Positions 41,269 to 52,556 of a stretch of DNA of 64,000 bases are shown in pieces. The translations under genes were made by a program, and so were the position numbers. The stretch covers positions 20,510,745 through 20,574,744 of the forward strand of contig CM057165.1 of the NCBI GenBank assembly GCA_029962745.1, written 5' to 3'. The stretch is from Echinometra lucunter (taxonomy: Eukaryota > Echinodermata > Echinoidea > Camarodonta > Echinometridae). The number at the start of each line of letters is the position of its first letter. Positions within the stretch are counted from its first letter, which is position 1. Below the pieces are notes generated by a model, which saw nothing but the letters and a program-made list of their open reading frames with translations, did no database searches and was not told where the DNA came from.

Positions 41269-41812
41269 CTTGTTCGTTACAAGCTGGCGCTCTTTCCGAA
41301 ATACATGGATCTTGCTTGACGATTAATCTCGCCCCGATAGGTAGATTATATGAACAGCGTGAGTCAGGGAAACCTATTAAGTTCAACCGTAAATATCGTT
41401 GAAGTAATTAGTGCAAGATGCCTATTCTGGCCTATCATGTTGTGTGTGTGTGTGTGTGTTTTTTTATTATTATTATTATCTAGCACCTTGACTGATAAAA
41501 TCTTATCATTGGAAGCTGGAAAAATAGGATTTTTTTTTCCTTATTCATGTAAAGATTTGCCTAAGTTCTGAATGGAATTGATTGTCAACCTAAGGTTTGG
41601 TTACACTGTCCCCTTTCCAGTTGAATGCATTCACACATGAGAGAAGTAAATTATAAGTTTGCATTATATAATTGTTCTAAACTTGGGCAAAGTCGACTTT
41701 ATCATGCTTTTTAAAAACAGCCAGTGCTCAGACATAATACTTGGGTAAGTAGGGTATTTAAAGAAGACAATATCAGCTATCCTAGCATAAAAATATTTCT
41801 TCAGCAATTTCA
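39118..41812. other. Intergenic, microsatellites and decayed repeats
   Basis: No gene recognised. Contains a direct repeat GAGGAAAGGAGAAAGCGGGGT near 39613 and 40256, a tRNA-like A-box piece GGGCCGAGTGGTTAAGAC near 39488, a poly-T/poly-G tract near 40642-40678, several TG and G runs, and (TA)n at about 41218-41267. Confidence 0.5.
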
Positions 41813-41817
41813 CTCAT

Positions 41818-44103
41818 TGTCAGGAAAGAAATTTGATGCATTTGATTATACACATGTTTTTAGTTTAGATATGTACATGTGTTTTAGATATTTTTTTCAA
41901 TCTTGGTTACGGTATGTACATGTGTTAGAAATGTTTATTACATCCAAGTCAGGTGGATGTCATATTTTATACAAGCGTCGGAAATAGCAGTCTTTAATTA
42001 ATTCTGTTGTGCAGATGCACAGAAGGTCTCTTTTGTAACAAGAATATTTTACTTCATATGCTTTATGCACTCATCTGTTCTTCACATCTTTAGAAGTGCT
42101 TTCCTAGTTACGATAAGGTATATTAGGAGGTTGATTTTAGTTAATCAGGGAGAACCACCTAAAGCTAAGGTAGACCATAGATCTCCGTTTAGACAGTAAA
42201 AGTTAATCTGAGGGAATCCACGTCGGTGACGAGACTACGAGCCCAACTGCCGCCCGGTTCTCCATCGACATGATACGCAGTGGCGTAACAACCGGGGGGG
42301 GGGGGCACTCGAAGGATTTCAGCTGGAAAATCCATCAAACCACCGGGAAAAGTGAAAGGAAGGGAAAGGAAGAAAAAGGAAGGGAGAAAGGGAAAGGAAG
42401 AAGAAGAAAGGGGAGAAAGAAGAAGAGAGAGAGGGAAAAAGAGGGAAAAAAGAAGAAAGCAAAGTGAAACAAAAGGAATGAGGGAAAATTTAGTACCAAA
42501 ACCCCGGAGTTTCCGGGGGCTCCCCCGCAGTGGCTTTCCCTGTAGACCCCCATCAGGGGCCCTAAGCCAGAACCCTGGGACCCACCCGCTAAGGGCTTCA
42601 CAACAAGCAACTCGCGGTGCGGGCTCACCCTCCGCATATTCTATTTCTAGACTTAGTTACCGGGAAATTTTCGGCTCTGCCCACCCCCCCCCCCCCGAAA
42701 ACAGGCAGAGAATTACACCACTGATTCTAGACTTAATTACCGGGGAAATTTTTGGCTATGCATATGTCCCCCCACCCCATAACAGGCAGAGAGCGTAAGA
42801 AGAGCGGGAACTGACAGCGCAAAAACGCCGGAGCTTCCGCGCTTTGCGCGGCAGGGGTAAACTCCCCCCTCCCTGCACCTAGCTCCTCCCTAGGGAGCAC
42901 TACCGTCCTCCTAAAATAAAATCCTAGTTACGCCGCAGAAGATAGACAACTAATAATTCAAAGAAACGTCGGAGCTTCTGCGCGAAAACTCCCCCCTCCC
43001 TGCACCCTCCCCTCTAGGGAGCACTACACTGGCGTAAATTCCAGGGGGTAGGGGGATCTATCATCCCCACTTGGGGGGAGAGGGGGGATGGTGTGTACAA
43101 ATTCCCCCCCCCCCCCATGCAGACACACTTTTTAAGGAAGAAAATATATTTCAATTAATCAGTCAGTAAAAATTCTGAATATCTATCATAAACAACCATT
43201 ATATTTTAGAATTTCTATTTGAAAATGCTATTGAAAACAAAAAAGTGGTTATTTTGGCTCGCTCGCTACGCTCGCTCATAAAAATCTTAGGATTTCCATC
43301 CGAAAATGCGATTAAAATTGAGAAAAGTGGTTATCATTTGGCTCACTCGCTTCGCTCGCTCGCAAAATAGTTATGAAAATGTGTGTGACAGGGAAAAAAA
43401 TCGTTAAAAAAGTTTTTCATCCCCCACTCCTCAAATTGGATTTATGCCGGTGGAGCACTACCGTCCTCCTTAAATGCAGTCCTAGCTACGTCACAGATTC
43501 TAGACATAGACTAGTTACCGGGAAATTTTGGGCTCTGACCCCACCCCCCCCCCCCCCCCTGATAACAGGTACCTGTTACGCCCGTGATGATACGCTATAA
43601 TTCATGTCAATATTCGGGGCTCGATCTCGTCCGTAATCGTTGAAGTCTGACCTGAGGGGCATCGCCATCTGCGGAGGCCAAGGGACCGTCTGCCAAGGGC
43701 CAAGTGGAGGAGGCAACGCTATCTGCGAAGGCCAAGGGACCGACTACCAAGGGCCAAGTGGAGCAACGCCAGCTGCGGAGGCCAGGGACTGGACTGACTG
43801 CCAGAGGCCGAGTGAGGCGTGACACATCCAGACAGACGATGGCTAATATGGACCTGATTCTACTTTATTTGCCTAAGTTAAGTTCTGTTTATTAGTCAAT
43901 TATTTCAATATCCATATATGTATATATCATGAATGTTCATGTACAACTTTTTGTGAAACAAACCCAAATCAAAGAAAAGATTGAAGAGATTTAAATATTA
44001 AATCTGAATTTAACTTTATACAACTGGTTATATATTCTTTATTTGGTGTCTCAGGTAGCAGTAAATAAATAATTTTTTTTTTTTTAAGTCACCTCACGTG
44101 ACA
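41818..44103 (+). repeat. 5' LTR, interrupted by a hAT-like insertion
   Basis: About 970 bp without the insertion at 42278-43586. A TATA-like CTATAATT at 43595 precedes the start of the shared ATTCGGGGCTCG block at 43612. AATAAA lies near 44063, so R would run from about 43612 to shortly after it, with a short U5. Confidence 0.8.
42278..43586. mobile_element. hAT-like element inside the 5' LTR, 1309 bp
   Basis: Termini CAGTGGCGTAAC and GTTACGCCCGTG are inverted repeats (10 of 12). The 8-bp target duplication ATGATACG is at 42270-42277 and 43587-43594. The 3' LTR preserves the empty site with a single ATGATACG at 46423-46430. The interior has three related ATTCTAGACTTA...GGGAAATTTT...AACAGGCAGAG blocks and the TCGCTCGCTACGCTCGCTC motif. 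No transposase. Confidence 0.9.
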
Positions 44104-44821
44104 ATTTGGAGGTCCCACCGAGACTTGAACTCGGATCGCTGGATTCAAAGTCCAGAGTGCTAACAATAACAAGATTGTAAAACAACTTTGTTATTGAAGC
44201 AATGTTTGAAAGTTGTAAAACAATTTATTGAATTTATGATGTAGAATTTTAAACCATAATAACAATGGTAAGAATTGTAAAGCACTTTGTTATTGAAGCA
44301 ATGTTTGAAAGTTGTAAAACAATTTATTGAATTTATGATGTAGAATTTTAAACCATAATAACAATGGTAAGAATCACTTTACTTTGTTTAAAAAAAATAC
44401 AGTTTCCGGAAAGATTACTGATTTTTGGTTAAAAGCAATGCAGTATGAAGCACTGTAGTTTGGAAAAATGTATTCAAGAAGTTTACTGAATTTGATAATT
44501 CTCTTTACTGATCTTTTACAAAACAAATATAAGATTTTCACAGATTGAAATCAAATTTAAAACAGTTTTGCAGAGCTCAAATTAATATTTGGACAATAAA
44601 GGTTGCATTGTTATCTTTAAAAAAAAAATCTGTTTTAAATATACAGATGGCTTATTTTGGATGTACTCTGCATATTACCTTTGCATGTTTGTGTTTATGT
44701 TTATATGTGTCACTGAATATTAGATAATGAAACATTCGTGAATGATATGGATAATAAACGATATAGGTTTGAATAATACCTTTTAAAGGAGACTTTGTTA
44801 TTAATTTCTTAAGTGGATATA
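43612..44821 (+). repeat. Tandem duplication unit 1 (1210 bp)
   Basis: Runs from ATTCGGGGCTC through the LTR end, PBS and internal segment. Includes a short internal repeat of about 60 bp (GGAGGCCAAGGGACCG type). Open frames across that repeat occur on both strands and are not persuasive. Confidence 0.85.
44107..44164 (-). other. Extended tRNA-Gln(TTG) complement / primer-binding site
   Basis: TGG followed by AGGTCCCACCGAGAC is a standard LTR PBS for tRNA-Gln. The match continues: on the minus strand 54 bases cover the D-arm half, the anticodon arm CTGGACTTTGAATCCAG (anticodon TTG), the T arm and the acceptor 3' strand, then the discriminator base and CCA. The first ~18 bases of the tRNA are absent. 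CCA is not encoded in eukaryotic tRNA genes, so the source was a mature tRNA. Confidence 0.85.
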
Positions 44822-45970
44822 ATTCGGGGCTCGATCTCGTCCGTAATCGTCGAAGTCTAACCTGAGAGGCATCGCCATCTGCGGAGGCCAAGGGACCGTC
44901 TGCCAAGGGCCAAGTGGAGGAGGCAACGCTATCTGCGGAGGCCAAGGGACCGACTACCAAGGGCCAAGTGGAGCAACGCCAGCTGCGGAGGCCAGGGACT
45001 GGACTGACTGCCAGAGGCCGAGTGAGGCGTGACACATCCAGACAGACGATGGCTAATATGGACCTGATTCTACTTTATTTGCCTAAGTTAAGTTCTGTTT
45101 ATTAGTCAATTATTTCAATATCCATATATGTATATATCATGAATGTTCATGTACAACTTTTTTGTGAAACAAACCCAAATCAAAGAAAAGATTGAAGAGA
45201 TTTAAATATTAAATCTGAATTTAACTTTATACAACTGGTTTATATATTCTTTATTTGGTGTCTCAGGTAGCAGTAAATATATTTTTTTTTTTTTTAAAGT
45301 CACTTCACGTGACAATTTGGAGGTCCCACCGAGACTTGAACTCGGATCGCTGGATTCAAAGTCCAGAGTGCTAACAATAACAAGATTGTAAAACACTTTG
45401 TTATTGAAGCAATGTTTGAAAGTTGTAAAACAATTTATTGAATTTATGATGTAGAATTTTAAACCATAATAACAATGGTAAGAATCACTTTACTTTGTTT
45501 AAAAAAATACTGTTTCCGGAAAGATTACTGATTTTTGGTTAAAAGCAATGCAGTATGGAGCACTGTAGTTTGGAAAAATGTATTCAAGAAGTTTACTGAA
45601 TTTGATAATTCTCTTTACTGATCTTTTTACAAAACAAATATAAGATTTTCACAGATTGAAATCAAATTTAAAACAGTTTTGCAGAGCTCAAATTAATATT
45701 TGGACAATAAAGGTTGCATTGTTATCTTTTAAAAAAAATCTGTTTTAAATATACAGATGGCTTATTTTGGATGTACTCTGTATATTACCTTTGCATGTTT
45801 GTGTTTATGTTTATATGTGTCACTGAATATTAGATAATGAAACATTCGTGAATGATATGGATAATAAACGATATAGGTTTGAATAATACCTTTTAAAGGA
45901 GACTTTGTTATAAATTTCTTAAGTGGATATAATTTAGGTCCCCTTAATTTTATCTTAAGGTGGGGGATAT
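44822..45970 (+). repeat. Tandem duplication unit 2
   Basis: Second copy of the leader-PBS-internal block, beginning at ATTCGGGGCTCG directly after internal sequence GGATATA. It ends at the polypurine tract and 3' LTR. Differs from unit 1 by scattered substitutions and loss of one of two ~100-bp internal repeats near 44165-44365. Confidence 0.85.
45318..45375 (-). other. Second copy of extended tRNA-Gln complement
   Basis: Same 58 bases as at 44107-44164, again preceded by LTR end TGACA and ATT. Confidence 0.85.
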
Positions 45971-46556
45971 AGTCAGGAAAGAAATTTGATGCATTTAATT
46001 ATTCACATGTTTTTAGTTAAGATATGTACATGTGTTTTAGATATTTTTTTCAATCTTGGTTACGGTATGTACATGTGTTAGAAATGTTTATTACATCCAA
46101 GTCAGGTGGATGTCATATTTTATACAAGCGTCGGAAATAGCAGTCTTTAATTAATTCTGTTGTGCAGATGCACAGAAGGTCTCTTTTGTAACAAGAATAT
46201 TTTACTTCATATGCTTTATGCACTCATCTGTTCTTCACATCTTTAGAAGTGCTTTCCTAGTTACGATAAGGTATATTAGGAGGTTGATTTTAGTTAATCA
46301 GGGAGAACCACCTAAAGCTAAGGTAGACCATAGATCTCCGTTTAGACAGTAAAAGTTAATCTGAGGGAATCCACGTCGGTGACGAGACTACGAGCCCAAC
46401 TGCCGCCCGGTTCTCCATCGACATGATACGCTATAATTCATGTCAATATTCGGGGCTCGATCTCGTCCGTAATCAGCTGGTTTATATATGCTTTATTTGG
46501 TGTGTCGCAGGTAGCAGTAAATAAATGATTTTAAAAAAAAGTCACTTCACGTGACA
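45971..46556 (+). repeat. 3' LTR (internally deleted)
   Basis: Matches the 5' LTR at both ends, but about 390 bp between CGTAATC and CTGGTTTATATAT are missing. It carries the empty target site for the hAT-like element. Confidence 0.85.
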
Positions 46557-46561
46557 CTCAT

Positions 46562-47791
46562 AAGGGCTTAAAAATAAGCTTCTTTTATTCGATTCACATT
46601 GCATTTTATCACCTTATCCAATCGTGACAACAGATATTTTCTACATAGATTCCGATTTTAGTAGTTAAAAAGAAAAGTAGCAATCAAATTCCATTCACTT
46701 TCAACTTTTCAGTAATATCCTTAACAGTGAAATAACATCTCACTTACATTTCGACCCCCCCCCCCCGGGGGGGGGGGGGGACTTAGAAGTGCAATTTTAA
46801 GACCATTATTGTTATGCCTATATAGAAGCCATGTTCAGATTATGAAAAATATCACAATTTTTTAAAAGGGTGACGCGTGGCTAATAGCTTTTATGAGGTT
46901 GATTTCTCGAAGGGCTTTGCTTATATTTAAATACTTTCTCCATGTAATTATAGAACGACGGATGGTGGGATTGGGGGTTGGGACTGTATCCGTTCCATCC
47001 TAAGAAATTTTGATGTTCGAAAATGATCAATTTTCTAAGGTTAGTGTGAAACATGTTTCTCGTGATACATAGGACAAGACAAAACAAGACAACTTATGAA
47101 CTCAATGGTGTGTCAAATCTTCACCATCATGAACCAGGATATAGTTTGAACTCATTCTGTGCTAAATTAGTTAGCTCATTATATCACCTTATTTCTCATT
47201 ATAGTTTTTTGAACAATTCTTTTTCTGGTGTTCTTATGATCACATAAATTAAGTAATAAATTTAGCCGACGTAAATGCAAGACGCCATTTGCTCTGTAAG
47301 AAAGAAAAAAATTTGTTGTTCGCAAGAGCTTATTTCCCCATGATGTAATACTGAAATCACATGGGGATTCCCCGATGGGAATACCCCAATTGTCTGATGG
47401 CATATACGTATTTAAAATTATTGGGGGTGCCCCCGCCCCCTCTGTTGATCAATTACTGCACCCTAGGTTAAAACTGTTGCCTGTGACAAATAAAGGTCAC
47501 GGCTAGGCGCTGTTTAAAAAAAACTGTTGGTGATAAATAATGTTAGGGGTCCACCACACCAGTATGTAAAATCCTTTTCCATAAAATCTATTGTACAAAG
47601 AGCAAATATGATTACACGAATAAAAAAAAAATCTAACTCACAAATATTTCTCTATAGTGTGGTGGTGATAACTGGGTTTTTACAGACGTTTATCAATCAA
47701 ATATGATTTTTTTACGTCTGGGACCGACCTTTAACGTCACCATCCGAAAGACGTGGCAAATGTAGATTCATGCCTTGCCAAAGGACATTAG
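46562..47791. other. Intergenic, no gene seen
   Basis: AT-rich. Contains a head-to-head homopolymer of about 12 C followed by 14 G at 46755-46780. Confidence 0.5.
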
Positions 47792-47865
47792 TGCCGCGCC
47801 AGGGATTCGAACTACGGACCTTCCGGTTTAAAGTCCGGATACTTATCCACTGAGCCACAACACCT
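47705..47865 (-). mobile_element. tRNA-derived SINE
   Basis: On the minus strand a tRNA-like head (47792-47865) has box A TGGCTCAGTGG and box B AGTTCGAATCC. It is followed by a body with CTTTGGCAAGGCATG and CTTTCGGATGGTGACGTTAAA. The anticodon arm TCCGGACTTTAAACCGGA has an irregular loop, so a working tRNA is unlikely. The body may belong to a known SINE family; I cannot confirm which. Confidence 0.65.
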
Positions 47866-48218
47866 CTCTATAGGTTACTTCATTCATTTATATACGATGG
47901 TACTAATCAAAAGATGCTACTTTCTAGGTTTCTTCTATTTTCTTCCCCTTCTTCAGTTCACTTAACACAATACACTGCTTAAACCTTGCAAGTAGTTATA
48001 GTACCCAAGCAATAACGATATGAAAGCCTCGTATATTGTTTGATTGCATCGCTGTTTTTCTTTTAATTACAAAATACATCGCTTCACTTTGCAAAAAAGC
48101 AGAATCTACTACAACTATTAAAGCGTCGAATTTACCAAATAGAACAAGATCATCGTATAATTTCATAAGACTAAACAGAGTTACAGCAGGATACTGAGTT
48201 GCTCGCACTTAAAACGAC

Positions 48219-48564
48219 TATCTTCTACCGAGGAGCCATGATACCAAGATCATTCACTTTGGTGAAGTAATTTTTTATTCTTTGCCCGTTTCTTAAAATG
48301 CAGTTATTTTGAAATTTCGCATGTTTTTGGCGATAAAAGAAAGCAGAACTGTGTCGGGAATGGCCTTTCATATGGCATGTTTTGTTATTGACACGCACCA
48401 ATAGGTTTTCCTCAGACATTGTATTATGAAAGGCCATTTCCGATACAATTCAGCGCCAAAAACATGCAAAATTGAAAAATAACTGTATTTTGAGAAAACG
48501 GCATAGAACCAAAATTACTTCACCAAATTCAATGATCTTGGTATCATTCTCTTCGGTAGAAGAT
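48219..48564. mobile_element. Foldback element, about 345 bp
   Basis: Left TCTTCTACCGAGGAG and ATGATACCAAGATCATT are mirrored by AATGATCTTGGTATCAT and CTTCGGTAGAAGA on the right. Inner arms also pair (CATGTTTTTGGCG with CGCCAAAAACATG; GGCCTTTCATA with TATGAAAGGCC). Loop of about 60 bp. Confidence 0.85.
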
Positions 48565-49400
48565 GCTTTACCCAATGATGTAGCGAAATTATTTACTGTT
48601 TTAAGGCAAAATACTTAAAATCCGCTGTTCTTCTTTTTCTGGTACACCCAGGTATACACAGTATGTAATTTGAATTTGAAAGTAAATGTGCTAGCAGTTA
48701 GCTAAGGTATTCACGCATATGAAAAAAAAAAAAACCAAAAAACAAAAAAACAATCCCAAACATATTTGACTGAACATGTCAATGACAACTATTAAAATGA
48801 TCAAGTAACATACAGTCAGAACACGACATAATGTTTCTACGTACAATACAGTAGACTAGCATAACGTTAATATGATGAACAAATTCGATTAGAGGTTTAT
48901 TAAGTACATTTTCACAATAATGAGTGAGTTTTGTGTTTGTATTATCCGAATACATCACTTGCTCGGCTTGTATAAGAATGATTGAATACGTTGATTTTAT
49001 TCTAAATCGTAGAGTTCAACTTCAAACTGAAATTCATATAATACAATTTAATTGCAGCAACATAGATAACATTCAATAATAATGCACGGAGGAAGGCGCA
49101 AAGTTGAAATTCTTTTTAAAGAGAGAATCTTCTTGTTTACTTATGGTGGATTCAAAGACAAAGATATAATTTTCACCATTTCTCTTTCTGTTTTCTACCT
49201 ATCACAATAATACACAAAGTTATTCAACAAGCAAATTAAAAAAAATATTGTAGGGCGTATAATGTTCCGGTATTCCATTCTACTGCAACTAAAGTTTTAA
49301 GTTATACACATTTGTTTTAAATTTGAAGAATGCACTAATGAATATGCGATATATAGGCCCAGCCTGTCCAGCCAACACGAAGTGTCATTTCGATAATTCG
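48565..49400. other. Intergenic, nothing recognised
   Basis: AT-rich sequence without convincing coding, RNA or repeat structure. Confidence 0.4.
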
Positions 49401-49402
49401 AT

Positions 49403-49445
<43 letters not shown>

Positions 49446-49472
49446 TTCATTTATCTATTTATTTATTTATTT
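49401..49472 (+). repeat. (ATTT)n microsatellite
   Basis: About 18 tetranucleotide units with two interruptions. Confidence 0.95.
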
Positions 49473-49959
49473 CTGATATCTATACAGGGTGGCACATTTC
49501 ACCAATATTGGTGGTCTTCCATGAGGCCCTGTTTGGTAACAAAGTATTCAATAACAGTCATCGATGAAAACAAGATTACAGCAACAAAACCAAATAAATA
49601 CACACACATGCAGATTTACAAATTAATTTGTATCCTCATAAAAAGTGGATTAGTCAAGAAATATATATTGTACTGTATGTGCAGACAGTTTTAGTCCGTA
49701 AAGCATCATGAGATTTTAGGCATTGAGGAGAAAAAGAAAAAGAAAAGGTATAGCCTCATAAAATATTGTCTGATTAAAAAAAAAACATAAGCAACATCGA
49801 TAAATGTATTGTAAACTCTATTTTCCACCATAGCCCGATCGACACACTGTAAACTAGAGATGTTATATACATATTTACAACAGTATTAACATGATTGTTA
49901 TGGCTTCTCAAATAATTCTAAAAAATCGCTTTGATTGTTGACAATATAGCTGAATACTA

Positions 49960-49971
49960 CTAATAATAATG

Positions 49972-50011
<40 letters not shown>

Positions 50012-50109
50012 TAATAATAATGATAATGATGATGATAATAATAATAATAAAAATAATGATAATAATAATGATAATGATGATGATAATAATTATAATAATA
50101 ATAATGATG

Positions 50110-50149
<40 letters not shown>

Positions 50150-50178
50150 TAATAATAACAATAATGATAATAATAATA
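49960..50178 (+). repeat. (AAT/GAT)n trinucleotide array
   Basis: Roughly 73 units of ATA with interspersed GAT. Long open frames of Ile/Met or Tyr/His arise from the repeat alone. Confidence 0.95.
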
Positions 50179-52256
50179 GTTCAGATCTGTATTGCGGCAA
50201 ATCCACTCTGAAGAGCGCTGGCCGCAGAGTAAGCATGGAAAGATAAAGAAGTGAAAGTAGAGAGAAGAAATACAAATGAAGATAATTATTATAATCGTTT
50301 CAGTACCAAAGAAAGTTCTTAAAGTGACCAAGATCGATGCAATTGATTTATTTCAAAGATTTATTTCAAAGATTTCCTGTTAATCTCTTTATGCTTATTA
50401 AATTTATATCGACTGAGTATTTACATGCACTAATCGAGCCAGAACACTCTCAAGTCAAGAGGTTTTTTTTTTTAATCAAAGCTAAGACAGAATAAAACAT
50501 ATCAGTAAAAATTTGAACGAAATCAGAGAAGGAAAGAAAGTTATGGCTATATGATATTTTCTACATGACATTTTTTCACACCACCATAGCCATGATAGCT
50601 GTTGATGACATCATTTTAGACTCATTTCGTGGACAACTCTCAATACGTTTTGTACACACATAATAACATTTTCATTTCTCGATTAAGGTTTGCATATTTT
50701 CGAGGTATAGTGTTTCCTTTAGGTGACACTTTTGCAGTATCTGTTGGTCGAAAATGCGGGGCATTACACATTATCATCACCATACGTTTCATTTTCTAAA
50801 GTTCTTACTTTACCCCCTTCAATAATGGAATCTCAAATTTCCAGACGGCAGAGTTCATTTTCCAAAAAGGGAGGATCAGACAATTAGGATGCAATCACAA
50901 ACATTTATGCAAAATCGTAAACTAGAATTTAGTATGTTCTATTTAATTTTTTGTATTAACTTGAAAAGCTAATGCAGTTTCTCAATTCAATCTTATTTTG
51001 ATTTGTATATAAATTCACTATCACTGAAATCCAAAACTACTTCCCCCGTGTGAAAAATAGAACAGCCCACACTGTATCTGCAAACTCGTGGTTTATCTTC
51101 CCGCCCATGAAAAGAGCTTTTGAGAAACAGGAACATGTGGTCTTGTCTTCTAAACCTTTCAAATTTATATAAACATATTTAGAAGCACGTTTTAGGTAGG
51201 TGTTTCACTAAGAAATACGAAGATAGGACACAGTTGCCTAAATTGGATTCCATATTCATTTGAACAAAATACATGTATGTATAAAATAAAGCTAATCATG
51301 AACAAAATTATAAAGAAGTTAGAAATGACAAGAAATAAAGACTAGCATGCCGGCTACCCCTCATTCAGGCAACCTGCATGTTCCGATATATCCCAACACT
51401 AACAGTGTCTTTCTTGTATTGCAAAAGCGTAGGCTGTTTTGGGCATGGGGTGGTGCTCATATCTTGGGGAGGTGGAACTAAATGCGTCCCGGGTCTCCTG
51501 CCCCCTTGTATTTGACGCTGTTGAAAGCAGAAAAAGGGGTGCACATGCATGCACCCAGTGCACCGGGCACCCACGGCCTACATGTACACCCTTGGATGTA
51601 ACAAATAATTTATTGCATCACATTCATAACTAAATTTAATGAATTGGACAAATTAATCTCACAAATCTCGATTCTTAATCTAACAGAAGTGCTCAAAAAT
51701 ATATCTAGATTGCACCAGTGAGTATCAATAAATAACAGAGCTCAATGGACCTTTAAGTAGGCCCTAGATAACCCAGCGCAAGGGATTTCGCGCTTCGCGC
51801 ACCGTTGAACATGATCACTTTACATGTTTAAAATTTCAGTTGTGGAAAACCCCTGAATTAGAGCAATTTAATTGTAACTAATCAGTAAACTCTTTATATT
51901 GGCAACGAAGCGAATATTTTATAATAACTCTTTTCTTGTTTAAACTGGCAATGTCGGATTAAATTTCATGACTATAATTCAGTTTGATTCATGCTATATC
52001 CATATTGAATTTCATTTTTTTAAAACTATGTATGGGTGGAAAAAAATATTAGCTTTTGCCAATAAAATTTTGAGGACTGAAGATGATTAATTTGACCTCA
52101 AGATGACCTCAAGAAAGCTCTGTACTGCTGTATATGGATTGAGCCAGACTCAAAGATATTTAAGGTAGTAGGGGTATTTTCTCCACAACATATTTCGATT
52201 CTTGACTCTACTGGGAATACGTCTTGAGCTGAGAGGGATGCTCATTAGTAAGCAAA
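50179..52256. other. Intergenic, nothing recognised
   Basis: Mostly AT-rich. No conserved domain or splice-consistent exon found. It is the 3' flank of the KCTD-like gene at 52257-53484. Confidence 0.4.
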
Positions 52257-52556
52257 CTACGCCGTTGAAAAGTGGACCTTAGTCCAGCCGCCCTCCAGTT
52301 GAATGACTCGATGTTGTTTCCCACCCATCTTATCACGAATGAATGTGATGATATCTCCTTTATTGATGGATCCTCCGTTATTCACCTTCTTCACATCAAG
52401 CAGCCCGGCGAACTTGCCATTAATGACGCTGTACTTGGAACAGATGTCAGAGATATGCCAGTCTGTAAACCACCCGCTTGACTTTGCGTGGTTGGCGTAT
52501 ACAACACACTGGTCCTTGTCATGGTAGAACAGATGGAGGTGGAGGATAGGCGTATT
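52257..52556 (-). pseudogene. Out-of-frame C-terminal domain of the KCTD-like gene
   Basis: Just after the stop of the gene at 52555, the next frame is open for 99 codons to a TAG at 52257-52259. It reads segments such as ILHLHLFYHDKDQCVVYAN and DIITFIRDKMGG. This aligns with the C-terminal part of the intact paralogue at 61407-62735 (for example CVVY with CVAY, ISYF with ITFI). A one-base shift at the codon before the stop would join the two frames. It may be a true disabling frameshift, an unrecognised splice or an assembly indel. Confidence 0.75.

Larger units (their letters stand above)
41818..46556 (+). mobile_element. Non-autonomous LTR retrotransposon with 5-bp TSD
   Basis: Bounded by the duplication CTCAT (41813-41817 and 46557-46561). 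The 5' LTR starts TGTCAGG and ends CACGTGACA; the 3' LTR starts AGTCAGG (first base changed) and ends the same way. A tRNA-Gln primer-binding site follows the 5' LTR, and a polypurine stretch AAGGTGGGGGA (45957-45967) precedes the 3' LTR. The internal part is only about 600 bp per copy and codes for no gag or pol, so it must rely on proteins from another element. The leader-PBS-internal block is present twice in tandem. Confidence 0.85.

Noticed and set aside
43607..43825. 72-residue frame with repeated PLASADG-type units, also at 44652-45035
   Set aside because: Lies on the antisense of an LTR-internal short repeat; both strands are open and no domain is seen.
44111..44164. Functional tRNA-Gln gene
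   Set aside because: The first ~18 bases are missing and CCA is present in the DNA, next to an LTR end; it is a primer-binding-site-derived copy.
49960..50331. Tyr/His-rich 123-residue frame
   Set aside because: Produced by the AAT/GAT microsatellite.
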